Positions 54,997 through 63,162 of a DNA stretch of 64,000 nucleotides are shown one piece after another. The position numbers were made by a program, and so were the translations under genes. Position 1 is the stretch's first letter. Every line of letters starts with the position of its first letter. A model generated the notes under the pieces. The model did not search any database, had not been told where the DNA came from, and saw nothing but the letters and a program-made list of their open reading frames with translations. Source of the DNA: Pseudomonas orientalis (GTDB taxonomy: Bacteria; Pseudomonadota; Gammaproteobacteria; Pseudomonadales; Pseudomonadaceae); the NCBI RefSeq assembly GCF_001439815.1, contig NZ_JYLM01000002.1, positions 372,001 to 436,000 on the forward strand, given 5' to 3'.

Positions 54997-56358
54997 ATGG
55001 GCCGATTCGCGCGATGGTCGTGGCCGCTGATGATGTTGCTGCTGCCGCTGGTACTGATGGGCTGGGCCAGTGTGCAAGGCGGGCGCGTCGATGACGTGCT
55101 GCGCCAAGCACAGGGGCTGGGTAGCGACTACGCCTGGCTGCGCGTGCTTCAGGTGCTGGCGGGGCTGGCCTACTGGCTGGCCCTCGCCGCGTTGGTGGCC
55201 GGACCTGCGACGTGGCTCAAGCTGAGGCTGGATGCCTGGCGCGCGCTGAAGTCCCGGGATTTTCTCTACGACCGCCTGTTCCTCTGCTGGCGTGCCTTGG
55301 GGCGTTGGCTGGTGGCGTACACCGGGCTGTTGGTGGGCGCGTTGGCCCTGAGCCTGGTGTATGAACTGAGCTGGGGCTGGGACCACTTCAAGGCCGGTGG
55401 CGCGTTCATGCTGGTGGTGGCGGTGCCGCTGATTGCGGTGCTGTGGGCGGGATGTTTGTTGATCGGGCGTCTGCGCCAGCGATGGCATGCCCTGGATAGC
55501 CCGTCCTCGGGGGTTCTGGGGCAACGGATCGGGCGTGACAAGGCTCCGGCCTTGTGGGCGTGGATTGAACAACTGGCCACAGTCACCTGCGCGCCGGTGC
55601 CCGACCATATAGTGGTGGGCATCGACCAATCGTTTTTCGTCACCAGCGTCGATGTGCTCCTGCAACCGGCCTGCGACTTGCTCTGCGGGCGTACCCTTTA
55701 CCTGCCGCTGACCTACCTTTCGACCCTGAGCCAGGCCGAGACCGCGTCGATCATCGGTCATGAGCTGGGCCATTTCAGCCGCCGCGATACCGAGCGCGGC
55801 AGCGAGATCGGGGCGCAGTTCAGCCTGATGTGCCTGCATTTTGCGTCTATCCGTGCCGAGGATGCCGACCCGGCCTGGATCGAGCGCCCGGCGATCTGGA
55901 TGACGCAACGTTTCCTGCATTACTTTCAACTGGCGGTGCATCACTGGGGCCGCGCTCAGGAATTGGTCGCGGATCGGGTGGGCGGCAACATCGGCGGTGA
56001 GCGCCTGTTCTGCCAGGCGCTGTTACGGGTGATCGCGTTGGACGGCGAAATCGCCACGCTGCTCGCCGAGCGTCACTCCAACTTGATCCAGGCCCTGGCC
56101 GACCACCTGAGCCACACGCCGCTGCGCCTGAACGAGGCGGCGCTGGACCACGCCGTCGCGCACCCTTTCGATACACACCCGCCGACGGCATTACGCCTCC
56201 AGCAGTTGGGCGTGACGTTGGATGAGGCACTGCTGGCCGAGGCCACCCGCGTGCCCACCGAACACGACCGACACTGGTTCAGCCAACTTACCCGTACGGC
56301 GTCGCCGGCTGCCACGCAGCCCGAATCACCGCCGATACCAACCGTCCAAGGAGAATGA
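54997..56358 (+). CDS. M48-family membrane zinc metallopeptidase
   Basis: A 453-residue inner-membrane protease. The N-terminal half holds four or more membrane spans (LPLVLMGWASVQ; VLAGLAYWLALAALVAGPAT; YTGLLVGALALSLVYEL). The zinc motif is SIIGHELGHFSRRDTERGSE, HELGH near residues 254-258, typical of HtpX/Ste24-like M48 enzymes. It lies between an exported protein and a small membrane protein with 3-nt gaps on each side. Substrates are unknown; quality control or processing of the neighbouring products is possible. Confidence 0.85.
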   Translation: MGRFARWSWPLMMLLLPLVLMGWASVQGGRVDDVLRQAQGLGSDYAWLRVLQVLAGLAYWLALAALVAGPATWLKLRLDAWRALKSRDFLYDRLFLCWRALGRWLVAYTGLLVGALALSLVYELSWGWDHFKAGGAFMLVVAVPLIAVLWAGCLLIGRLRQRWHALDSPSSGVLGQRIGRDKAPALWAWIEQLATVTCAPVPDHIVVGIDQSFFVTSVDVLLQPACDLLCGRTLYLPLTYLSTLSQAETASIIGHELGHFSRRDTERGSEIGAQFSLMCLHFASIRAEDADPAWIERPAIWMTQRFLHYFQLAVHHWGRAQELVADRVGGNIGGERLFCQALLRVIALDGEIATLLAERHSNLIQALADHLSHTPLRLNEAALDHAVAHPFDTHPPTALRLQQLGVTLDEALLAEATRVPTEHDRHWFSQLTRTASPAATQPESPPIPTVQGE

Positions 56359-56361
56359 CTC

Positions 56362-57030
56362 ATGACCCAACCCTTCGATCCGCTGTCGGATCTCGCCAGT
56401 TCACTCAGCCAGGAATATGCCGATTCCCGCGACGCCCAGCGCGAGCGTGCGATGGCCGAACTCGAGCAGGTTATCCAGCGCGTACCCGAGCAGACCGAAT
56501 TCACCAACTCACGCCGGTACAAGGTGCGCGGCCCGCTGTTTTTGCTGATTGCCCTGGGCTTGCTGGGGTACGCCCTGAATCGCGGGGCCACTGGCCTGGC
56601 CGTATGTGCCGCGGTGATGGCGGTGGTGTTTGTATTGATGACTTGGCAGCACCGCAACGCCGGGCAACACGCATTCATGCGCTTGACCCGCCGCCAGCTG
56701 TTTGTGGACACCCTGAGCGCACCGTTGAATCTGGTGGACATTGTCGACGTGTCCGTCGGTGAGGAAGGCTGGCTGACGGTGCAGAAACTGCTTTTGCGGC
56801 CCGATGCGCCCCTGCCTGTTCATCGCTCCGCGCGACAGCTGTTCGGCAACCAGGCCCTGGCCCTGAAAAAGCCCCAGCCGCAGATCCGCATCCATTCTGC
56901 CGGCCTGATGCATGAGGGCGTTACCCTGGATTGCGACCAGGTTGCAGATATCCTCAACGCCTATTGCAAAGCCGCCCACGCGCAACAACATCTCGATGCG
57001 CTGCGCCAGGGCACTCGGCGCGATTGCTGA
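56362..57030 (+). CDS. Membrane protein of unknown function
   Basis: A 222-residue protein with a basic N-terminal region and two close spans (PLFLLIALGLLGYALNRGAT; GLAVCAAVMAVVFVLMTW), followed by a cytosolic tail containing LVDIVDVSVGEEGWLTVQKL. It starts 3 nt after the M48 peptidase stop and ends the block. No known domain was recognised; the context suggests it belongs with the peptidase. Confidence 0.7.
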   Translation: MTQPFDPLSDLASSLSQEYADSRDAQRERAMAELEQVIQRVPEQTEFTNSRRYKVRGPLFLLIALGLLGYALNRGATGLAVCAAVMAVVFVLMTWQHRNAGQHAFMRLTRRQLFVDTLSAPLNLVDIVDVSVGEEGWLTVQKLLLRPDAPLPVHRSARQLFGNQALALKKPQPQIRIHSAGLMHEGVTLDCDQVADILNAYCKAAHAQQHLDALRQGTRRDC

Positions 57031-57034
57031 GCGG

Positions 57035-57120
57035 TTGTAGGGTGAAATCAGGGTCAGGTGAAACCAGCGTCAGACCACATTTTAGATAATGGTGGTTTGA
57101 CCCCGTTTGTAGACCCCGTT
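57035..57120. repeat. Degenerate repeat with GGTCAGG/CCAGCGT words
   Basis: The stretch contains AGGGTCAGGTGAAACCAGCG followed by TCAGACCACATTTTAG and TGGTTTGACCCCGTTT. A related arrangement (GGTCAGGCTACCAGCGT, then TGATCTGACCCC) occurs at about 41190-41250. Such words recur around REP-associated sequences in pseudomonads. No gene is present. Confidence 0.45.
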
Positions 57121-57155
57121 TGTATGCGATGGGCAAGGCCGAGAAACTGGGCATT

Positions 57156-57707
57156 TCACATACGCAGCGTCGATTCACCATCCATTCCGCAGGGAGGATC
57201 GAATGTGCCATGCCATCCAATCAGCGGGCGTCCGAACGAATCTGCGTAATACCTGGCTTCGCTGGGAATTTGTACGACTCCTCCCGCATAGGCAACGAGC
57301 ATCAACGTACTCGCTCGACGCTCATTCGCCTCCTCGAAAAGGTTACTGCTGGGCAGCAGAGCCGGGTTGGACGGAACTGACCACAAGGAGCGATCCTCAA
57401 AGCTTGACCGATCCAGTAGAAGAGCGAGTTCACTGTGTCCATGCTCCCGAGCCACCTCAATTGCGGACTTCCCTTTGGCGCTCTGCCTGGCAGCTGAACC
57501 ACCAAGGCGAATGAGCTCAATGCATGCAGACTCGCGTCCGAAATAAGCGGCTTGGTGCAAAAACGTCCAGCCGGAGAACGGCGCCTGGTACAGGCTGCAA
57601 AGCCTGCCGAGCAAAGGCTCTTGCATCCACTGCGACATAACGCTGTCCCAGTCTCCATTTTTGGCCTGCTCGTAGATTTGACTTATCAGATGGTTCAGAG
57701 CGCTCAT
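57156..57707 (-). CDS. Ankyrin-repeat protein
   Basis: A 183-residue protein starting MSALNHLISQIYEQAKNGDW. Two ankyrin-type repeats are visible: SGWTFLHQAAYFGRESACIE then LIRLGGSAARQ, and SAKGKSAIEVAREHGHSELA with LLLDRSS. The C-terminus FGRPLIGWHGTFDPPCGMDG is separate. Small ankyrin proteins often act in protein binding or as immunity proteins. The ATG at 57707 was chosen over one 45 nt upstream because TAGGTCG precedes it. Confidence 0.7.
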   Translation of the reverse strand: MSALNHLISQIYEQAKNGDWDSVMSQWMQEPLLGRLCSLYQAPFSGWTFLHQAAYFGRESACIELIRLGGSAARQSAKGKSAIEVAREHGHSELALLLDRSSFEDRSLWSVPSNPALLPSSNLFEEANERRASTLMLVAYAGGVVQIPSEARYYADSFGRPLIGWHGTFDPPCGMDGESTLRM

Positions 57708-57941
57708 GCGTTTACGACCTATGATCGACAGTGTGATTCCGATCGGGATCACGTTGCGCGGGATTATCTACGATGGAGGTAACGCTGCGACATATCGGTT
57801 TTTCATTTGTTTAAAGTCTGCCCCATTTTTTCTTGCCGATTGTTCAGTACGGCAATTCTGTTGTGACTGACGGCCATGCAATAGGTATGAGCAAATAATT
57901 CTGCCCTAATACGCTTTTACCTGTTCAAAGGCATCGGTCGG

Positions 57942-58994
57942 ATGATACGAAGCACTTTCATATTCCTTTTGGCTGCAGGCATTGGCTGCGCGCACGCTGG
58001 CGAGAAGGTCCCGTTGGCGCGCGAAATCAAGGACTGGATTATCGGCTGCGATAACACACGAACATGCACGGCCATCAGTGCGGTGCAGCAGCGCGATGAC
58101 ACTGGCTTTTCAACGTTCAGCGTACGAATCACACGTGAAGCCGGCCCGCAGGGCGCCTTGCATGTCGGGGTGTTCAGCTACACAAAACCCCTCGGCCAGC
58201 CAACACTTGATGACGATCCGCTGAAGTCTCAATTTGAGCCTGGCGAACTGAAAGAAGGCGATACGCCCGAGGTATTTGCGCTGAACGGTAAGTCAGCCCA
58301 AGCCCTGATCACAGAGTTGCGCAACGGCAACTACCTGGTGCTGCCGTTCAAGGAGGATAAATCGTACGCATCGCTAAGCGGGATGAGCGCGGCGCTGTTG
58401 CTGATGGACTCGGTTCAAGGGCGGGTCGGCACGCAGGACGCACTGATGTCCAAGGGGCCGGCAGCCGCCAGCGGCGTGCCGCAAGCCCCTGCGGCTCCGA
58501 TAGCGCCAAGTTGGCAGGCGCCTCCCCCGCTGACTCCGGACAAAGCAAAAGAGATCACGGATGCCGTGGTGGTCGCCACGCGCAAGGACTGGCAGGAAGA
58601 TCTGAATGAAGGTGTCGCGCCCAAAGCCAAAGCGTACGCCTTGAGTTCAGATCAAGCGCTAGTGATCATCGAAACCGGCTGTGGGGCCTACAACTGTTTC
58701 TACACTATTTACCAAGCGCCCCTGGACCACCCGGAGCAGGCGCGTGCAGCGCTGATCGCCGAAGTGCCAAACCTGCCGGAAAGAGAGCCCCAGGGCTTCG
58801 TAGCGTTTGATCCGGCCACGGGTGAACTTAGCAGTCAGGTAAGGGCGATGAGTATGGGCAATTGTGGCACTGCGCTGCGCTGGCGTTACGATGGTAAGGG
58901 TTTCACGCTGACGCATGCGGCTGAAATGATCCCGTGCATGGGGCTGGATCAGGTGTATTGGCCTGTGCTGTGGCGTACCCAGGCAAGCCGCTGA
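57942..58994 (+). CDS. DUF1176 exported protein
   Basis: A 350-residue protein with signal peptide MIRSTFIFLLAAGIGCAHAG. The mature start VPLAREIKDWIIGCDNTRTC fits DUF1176, and the later cysteine pair GCGAYNCFYTIYQAPLD and MSMGNCGTALRWRYDGKGFT are typical. It is monocistronic. No biochemical function is known for the family. Confidence 0.82.
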   Translation: MIRSTFIFLLAAGIGCAHAGEKVPLAREIKDWIIGCDNTRTCTAISAVQQRDDTGFSTFSVRITREAGPQGALHVGVFSYTKPLGQPTLDDDPLKSQFEPGELKEGDTPEVFALNGKSAQALITELRNGNYLVLPFKEDKSYASLSGMSAALLLMDSVQGRVGTQDALMSKGPAAASGVPQAPAAPIAPSWQAPPPLTPDKAKEITDAVVVATRKDWQEDLNEGVAPKAKAYALSSDQALVIIETGCGAYNCFYTIYQAPLDHPEQARAALIAEVPNLPEREPQGFVAFDPATGELSSQVRAMSMGNCGTALRWRYDGKGFTLTHAAEMIPCMGLDQVYWPVLWRTQASR

Positions 58995-59067
58995 TACTGT
59001 CGGATACCCCACCATGCTGACGTTCCTGATTGATCCGTGCAGTGACACATTGGTTGCTTTGGACTGG

Positions 59068-59883
59068 TCAGGCCGTCGAAAGAGCAATCGCTTTTTCTAA
59101 GACGGCTTGTAACATCTTCTCCGGTGATTGTGCCTTGTTGAAGACGCTCGGTGACAATTTATCAGCGTCGTTTTCAGTCGATTGCCTGAGAAGGGCGAGC
59201 GGCCCCGATTGTTCTAACTGCTCTTGGTAAAGACTTTTTATACTGTCCCTAAAGCCATCAGGGTATGCCGCTTTCTCGACCGCTGGAAGATCATCGAAAT
59301 AGTCCATGATGCCTTTGAAGATTTCACTGTTGTCACCGCCGTTCGTGATATTGGCGTACAACTTGGAAAAATAGGATTCATCCTGCTTACTAAGCTCCCC
59401 ATAGGCGGCATATCGTTCTGCATCCGTATAGGTTCCTGAGTCATCATAAACAATATTGCTTAGCCCGTTTCGAGCCATACCTTCAAATGGGTTTGGAAGT
59501 TTTTCCGGGGGGAGTTTAGAGAGCCCAATTGCGTAATCCAATGACTGCTGACCTAACGCCAAACGGGCAGGGTCGTCTGTTTTGGGAAGCAGGTCCTCAT
59601 TATTAAGATTCCCGCCAGCAATCCGCTGCCCGAAATTGTACATGTCGCTCTGACCTTTTGCATATTGTCCTTTTAAATCCTTATTGGACATAGAGGCTTG
59701 TTTATCATCAGCGTTACTTAATGCGTACAGTGCCCGTGCAGAATCGGAGATTGTGACGGTCTCCGTCGTCTTGAGGGCGACATCCCCTGAAGGTAAATTT
59801 ACAGGGTTGGACGAAGGCGGCTTCTCTTGTGTAGACACTTTTGCCTGTGTGCTTGCTTGATACGATTTAATCGAAATATCCAT
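59068..59883 (-). CDS. Hypothetical protein with SDSAR motif
   Basis: A 271-residue soluble protein starting MDISIKSYQASTQAKVSTQE. A recurring short element TVTISDSARALYALSN near residue 45 is common in Pseudomonas proteins of unknown role, including proteins associated with secretion. The rest is helical and acidic with DDLPAVEKAAYPDGFRDSIK. No signal peptide. It may be a secreted or contact-dependent product, but this is a guess. Confidence 0.6.
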   Translation of the reverse strand: MDISIKSYQASTQAKVSTQEKPPSSNPVNLPSGDVALKTTETVTISDSARALYALSNADDKQASMSNKDLKGQYAKGQSDMYNFGQRIAGGNLNNEDLLPKTDDPARLALGQQSLDYAIGLSKLPPEKLPNPFEGMARNGLSNIVYDDSGTYTDAERYAAYGELSKQDESYFSKLYANITNGGDNSEIFKGIMDYFDDLPAVEKAAYPDGFRDSIKSLYQEQLEQSGPLALLRQSTENDADKLSPSVFNKAQSPEKMLQAVLEKAIALSTA

Positions 59884-59952
59884 GGTGATACTCCATACGC
59901 TGGAGATAGATTGAGAGCTATCTCCAGCTAGGGTGCCTATACAAATGTCGGA

Positions 59953-60375
59953 TTATTTGATTTCAAATTCGACAGTGTAGTTATAGGGAGGCGTCGATTG
60001 AATTGCTGTGATAGTGGCATTGCAAGTAGCCATATCCGAACCAGTGCTGGTGCCCATTTTAGTCCAGCTAGGAGCTTTAGTCGTTGGATTGACTTGGTGG
60101 CTTGCTGCAAAACGACATTTCTTATTACCTGACGTATAGACGAAGCGCATTCCTGAAACCGTATCCGCCACACTGGTCAGGGCAAATGTGGTCGTTGCAG
60201 ACGGCAGAATCGTACTTGGGGAGGGGGCTACACTCCCTGAAAAGTACTCGAAGGTGTAGGCGGCTGGACCGGTCGTAGAGTTCTTTACCTTGACGGTGAC
60301 GATTATGCCTGCCTGGGCAGATGCAATCATAGAGGCGAATAGAGTTGCTGCCCCGAATAGTTTAGCGAATCTCAT
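59953..60375 (-). CDS. Small exported protein, unknown function
   Basis: A 140-residue protein with signal peptide MRFAKLFGAATLFASMIASA and cleavage after SAQA. The mature chain GIIVTVKVKNSTTGPAAYTF is beta-rich with a few cysteines (NKKCRFAASHQ; MATCNATITAIQ). The ATG at 60375 gives the signal peptide; the longer upstream frame was rejected. AT content is higher than average. Confidence 0.65.
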   Translation of the reverse strand: MRFAKLFGAATLFASMIASAQAGIIVTVKVKNSTTGPAAYTFEYFSGSVAPSPSTILPSATTTFALTSVADTVSGMRFVYTSGNKKCRFAASHQVNPTTKAPSWTKMGTSTGSDMATCNATITAIQSTPPYNYTVEFEIK

Positions 60376-60597
60376 AAATATCCCTTTAATTTGATAATCA
60401 CTATGACTCTTGTCTTGCGCGTCGTCTTGCATAGAAAAGACAGCAAGACTCAACCTCTATAACGGCAGGTGACCAGAATTCTTTAAGCCAAGGGTTGCCT
60501 TTTTGACACATCGAATGAATAGCGAATTCACTACCTGCAGGAACTGACACATATCCAGCCTGCAACCCTTCAATTTCAATAGCTTGCGCAGTGGTCC

Positions 60598-60840
60598 TGG
60601 TTGCCGCTGCCGGCTATCACCATAGTGGCGAGGAACTGCGCAGCGAGAGTCCTTACCACTGCCGCTAACCCTGCCAGCAAACCTTCCGTTTCACCCCAAA
60701 GGCGGGTCAGGAATATGAACTGATTCTGTTGAACGGTGGCCAGTGCCTGGTCGCATTGCAGCGTTTGAACCCGGCTGGCCAAGCTGAAAACGAGCCTGTT
60801 GAAAAGGCAGAGCTTTGCGTACGCCGAGGTGCATCATATC
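60598..60840 (+). pseudogene. Decayed copy of the small lipoprotein family
   Basis: The plus strand reads YHHSGEELRSESPYHCR then stop, and directly in the same frame CQQTFRFTPKAGQEYELILL and NGGQCLVALQRLNPAG. The second part matches the C-terminus of the lipoprotein at 39855-40403 (CRQSFRFTPQVGEDYELILL, ESGQCLVALQRLNPAG). An internal stop and missing start show a pseudogene. Confidence 0.75.
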
Positions 60841-60843
60841 CAG

Positions 60844-61326
60844 CTAGCAGGCCGGGCCAATCGCCGGAACATGCTGACGAACATAATAATTGTCGAATTC
60901 ACTGCTTTCGATGAACTGGAAGCCATGGCGGGTATAAAAGCGATTGGAAGCGCTTTCTTTGAGAGCGCCCACTTTAAGAGGAAGCGCAGCTGCATCCGCT
61001 TCTTTGAAAATCTGCGTGAGAACAGCAGACCCCACCCCTGATCCTTGCGCGCTCGGCCTTACATACAAATGATCGAGCAAGAGTTCATTGTGGTGATGTT
61101 TGACCACTACGAAACCCACCCTCTCTCCAGATACCTCGATGTAACGTGTGTAGCGAGCTTCAAAGCCGCTAAGAAACCGCTCCCGCGCACGGACCGGATC
61201 AAACCGCCCAACACGCTCCAGACTTTCGCGCATGGCCTCAATTCGAATGGCTACCAGATTATCCAAGTCGCTTTGTTGAGCGGGGACCAAAATGATGGGG
61301 GAATTTTGATTGGGTGTGACGGGCAT
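60844..61326 (-). CDS. GNAT-family N-acetyltransferase
   Basis: A 160-residue protein starting MPVTPNQNSPIILVPAQQSD. The acetyl-CoA loop LYVRPSAQGSGVGSAVLTQI (QGSGVG) is complete, followed by LKVGALKESASNRFYTRHGF and QFIESSEFDNYYV, the end motif of this group. The start at 61326 follows a GGAG ribosome site; a start 21 nt upstream is possible. Divergent from the next acetyltransferase. Confidence 0.85.
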   Translation of the reverse strand: MPVTPNQNSPIILVPAQQSDLDNLVAIRIEAMRESLERVGRFDPVRARERFLSGFEARYTRYIEVSGERVGFVVVKHHHNELLLDHLYVRPSAQGSGVGSAVLTQIFKEADAAALPLKVGALKESASNRFYTRHGFQFIESSEFDNYYVRQHVPAIGPAC

Positions 61327-61445
61327 AGGGTGTGCTCCAACTACCATCCTGGGGGCTCAGTATAGAGAGCCTGATACTGATGAAGCGACCCGCATGGTAT
61401 GTTCACGGCATAAATGGAGTAACGGCCGCCAGGAAGGAAACTGCA

Positions 61446-61961
61446 ATGCCAGTCGACACCCACCCAATCCGCATTCTCTCGCAACGCCTTAGTATTGAGC
61501 CCTTTTGCGAGCAGGACGCTGCTGAGTCTTTCCCTTGTCTCACACCGTCTCTGACTCGCTACATGTCCTGGGAGCCGCCTGCCTCGCTAGAAGAATACGC
61601 GCAAGTCTGGGAGCAGTGGCTGCCTGCGATAGCGGATGGCAGCGACATCGTGTTCACGGTCAGGGAACTGGTGAGTGCCCGTTTTACCGGCTTGGTCGGG
61701 CTGCACCATACCGGCAGTGAAACACCGGAGTTGGGTATCTGGATCCGTGAAGATAAACACGGGCTGGGCTTTGGTGGTGAAGCGGTGCGGGCGGTTGTTC
61801 AGTGGGTTAGCAAGCGGGTGGCGGCAAAGCACTTCATCTATCCTGTTGCGACGCAGAACCGTGCGAGTCGACGTATTGCCGAAGCTTTGGGGGGAGTCGT
61901 CATTGAGAGGCGGATGACGGAGAAATATGATTCGGTTGTGTACCAGATACCGGGGGTTTAA
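61446..61961 (+). CDS. GNAT-family N-acetyltransferase (RimJ/RimL-like)
   Basis: A 171-residue protein starting MPVDTHPIRILSQRLSIEPF. Conserved parts are PELGIWIREDKHGLGFGGEA (substrate/acetyl-CoA region) and FIYPVATQNRASRRIAEALG, ending VIERRMTEKYDSVVYQIPG. The ATG follows AGGAAGGAAACTGCA. Substrate unknown. Confidence 0.85.
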   Translation: MPVDTHPIRILSQRLSIEPFCEQDAAESFPCLTPSLTRYMSWEPPASLEEYAQVWEQWLPAIADGSDIVFTVRELVSARFTGLVGLHHTGSETPELGIWIREDKHGLGFGGEAVRAVVQWVSKRVAAKHFIYPVATQNRASRRIAEALGGVVIERRMTEKYDSVVYQIPGV

Positions 61962-62157
61962 CTCTGGGTAACAGGTTTGCCGATTGTTGTCCTTCACGAA
62001 CGGTAGAAACCGGCCAGAAGCGGACTATGGACACTATACTCATGGCTCCGTAATCTTCCTGTTAAGCCAGTCGTTTTTCTCTACCTCTACTGACGGACGT
62101 TCCCCTGCTAGTTTTTAAGGCTGTGGAACACCTCACAAGTCAAACATTAGGCGTGAA
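61962..62157. other. Spacer with half cassette boundary
   Basis: A spacer holding CGGCCAGAAGCGGAC (62011-62025), repeated with one mismatch at 63032-63046 beyond the next gene, and ending ACATTAGGCGTGAA immediately before the ATG of the next gene. TTAGGC just before a start codon is what remains of an integron core site (GTTRRRY) at a cassette junction. Confidence 0.5.
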
Positions 62158-62922
62158 ATGAGCATACCGAGACCCTACCGAAGAACGTGCCGACAGTTCG
62201 CCGATGGAAGCTATTCCGAAGGTGGGCGGTGGATGTATTTGCTACATCCAAAATATGCGACAGATCCAAGACACTATGTTCGAGCATTCCTATTGCTACA
62301 ACAGGATTTGCTAGAGTTATTCTCATTTATTGAACCAAGCGATTCAAATTTAAATACTTATTCTCATCGAATACAGCAACTACTGATGAGAACATGCGTG
62401 GAAATCGAAGCAAATTTCACAGCCATCTTTCTAGATAACGAATTTCCCAGAGCAAATCAAAGCCTAAACATTGGCGATTATAAGCTGATCAATCGCTCAC
62501 ACAGACTTTCGGCCTTTGAAATTCGCATTCCTGGCTGGAAAGGCATCCACGGTCATCGTAAGCCATTTGCAAATTGGAACACGGATGAACCGCTACGTTG
62601 GTACCAGGCTTACAACAAGTCAAAACACAACAGGCACGAGAATTTTCACCTTGCGACATTCGACGCTTTAATGGATGCGTTCGCCGGGCTCAATGTTCTC
62701 ATATCCGCCCAGTTTATGAATGAGGAATACGGGCCGGGTAGTAAGTCCCTATCGATCAGCGGTAACTATACATATGAAGGAAATGATGGAATGGAGGCAT
62801 CTATTGGCGACATGCTTAGGATTCGCTTTCCCACAGACTGGCCAACTGTTGATAGCTATGAATTTGATTGGAGTGCCTTGTCCACGCTGGACGATCCATT
62901 CGTCAACTATGTGTATGAATAG
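62158..62922 (+). CDS. Integron-cassette-borne protein of unknown function, HEPN-like features
   Basis: A 254-residue soluble protein starting MSIPRPYRRTCRQFADGSYS. Its codons are more AT-rich than the chromosome average. The segment RWYQAYNKSKHNRHENFHLA near residue 145-165 is the W..YN..KH.R type motif seen in many HEPN-like, phage-defence-related proteins. The stop is followed 3 nt later by an attC site, and the start is preceded by TTAGGC, so the gene has the outline of an integron gene cassette. A defence role is only a suggestion. Confidence 0.7.
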   Translation: MSIPRPYRRTCRQFADGSYSEGGRWMYLLHPKYATDPRHYVRAFLLLQQDLLELFSFIEPSDSNLNTYSHRIQQLLMRTCVEIEANFTAIFLDNEFPRANQSLNIGDYKLINRSHRLSAFEIRIPGWKGIHGHRKPFANWNTDEPLRWYQAYNKSKHNRHENFHLATFDALMDAFAGLNVLISAQFMNEEYGPGSKSLSISGNYTYEGNDGMEASIGDMLRIRFPTDWPTVDSYEFDWSALSTLDDPFVNYVYE

Positions 62923-62925
62923 TAC

Positions 62926-62985
62926 GCCTAATAATTCATCCAAGCTAACGCCGTCTCGCGGCGTGGTATGACTTAGGAGTTTGCG
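62926..62985 (+). mobile_element. Integron attC-like recombination site
   Basis: GCCTAAT (core-like) at 62926-62932, then AATTCATCCAAGC, the central stem ACGCCG-TCTCG-CGGCGT (62948-62964), and GACTTAGGAGTTTGCG. It aligns along its whole length with canonical 59-base elements (CAAGCCGACGCCGCTTCGCG then GCGCGGCTTAACTCAGGCGT). The right core (GTTTGCG instead of GTTRRRY) is damaged. No integrase gene is in the window. Confidence 0.78.
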
Positions 62986-63162
62986 ATAGTCGGATACTGG
63001 TCGGAAGCGGCTGAGCACGTCCGGCTGCAATCGGCTAGAAGCGGACGCTCACTCAAGACAACTGCTCGCAAATTGTATAACTGGAAGGGAAAAGGATGTA
63101 GCGGTGCGTATTCCACGCATGCATGGCACAATCGTTACTCATATGAACACTGGGAGAAATAT

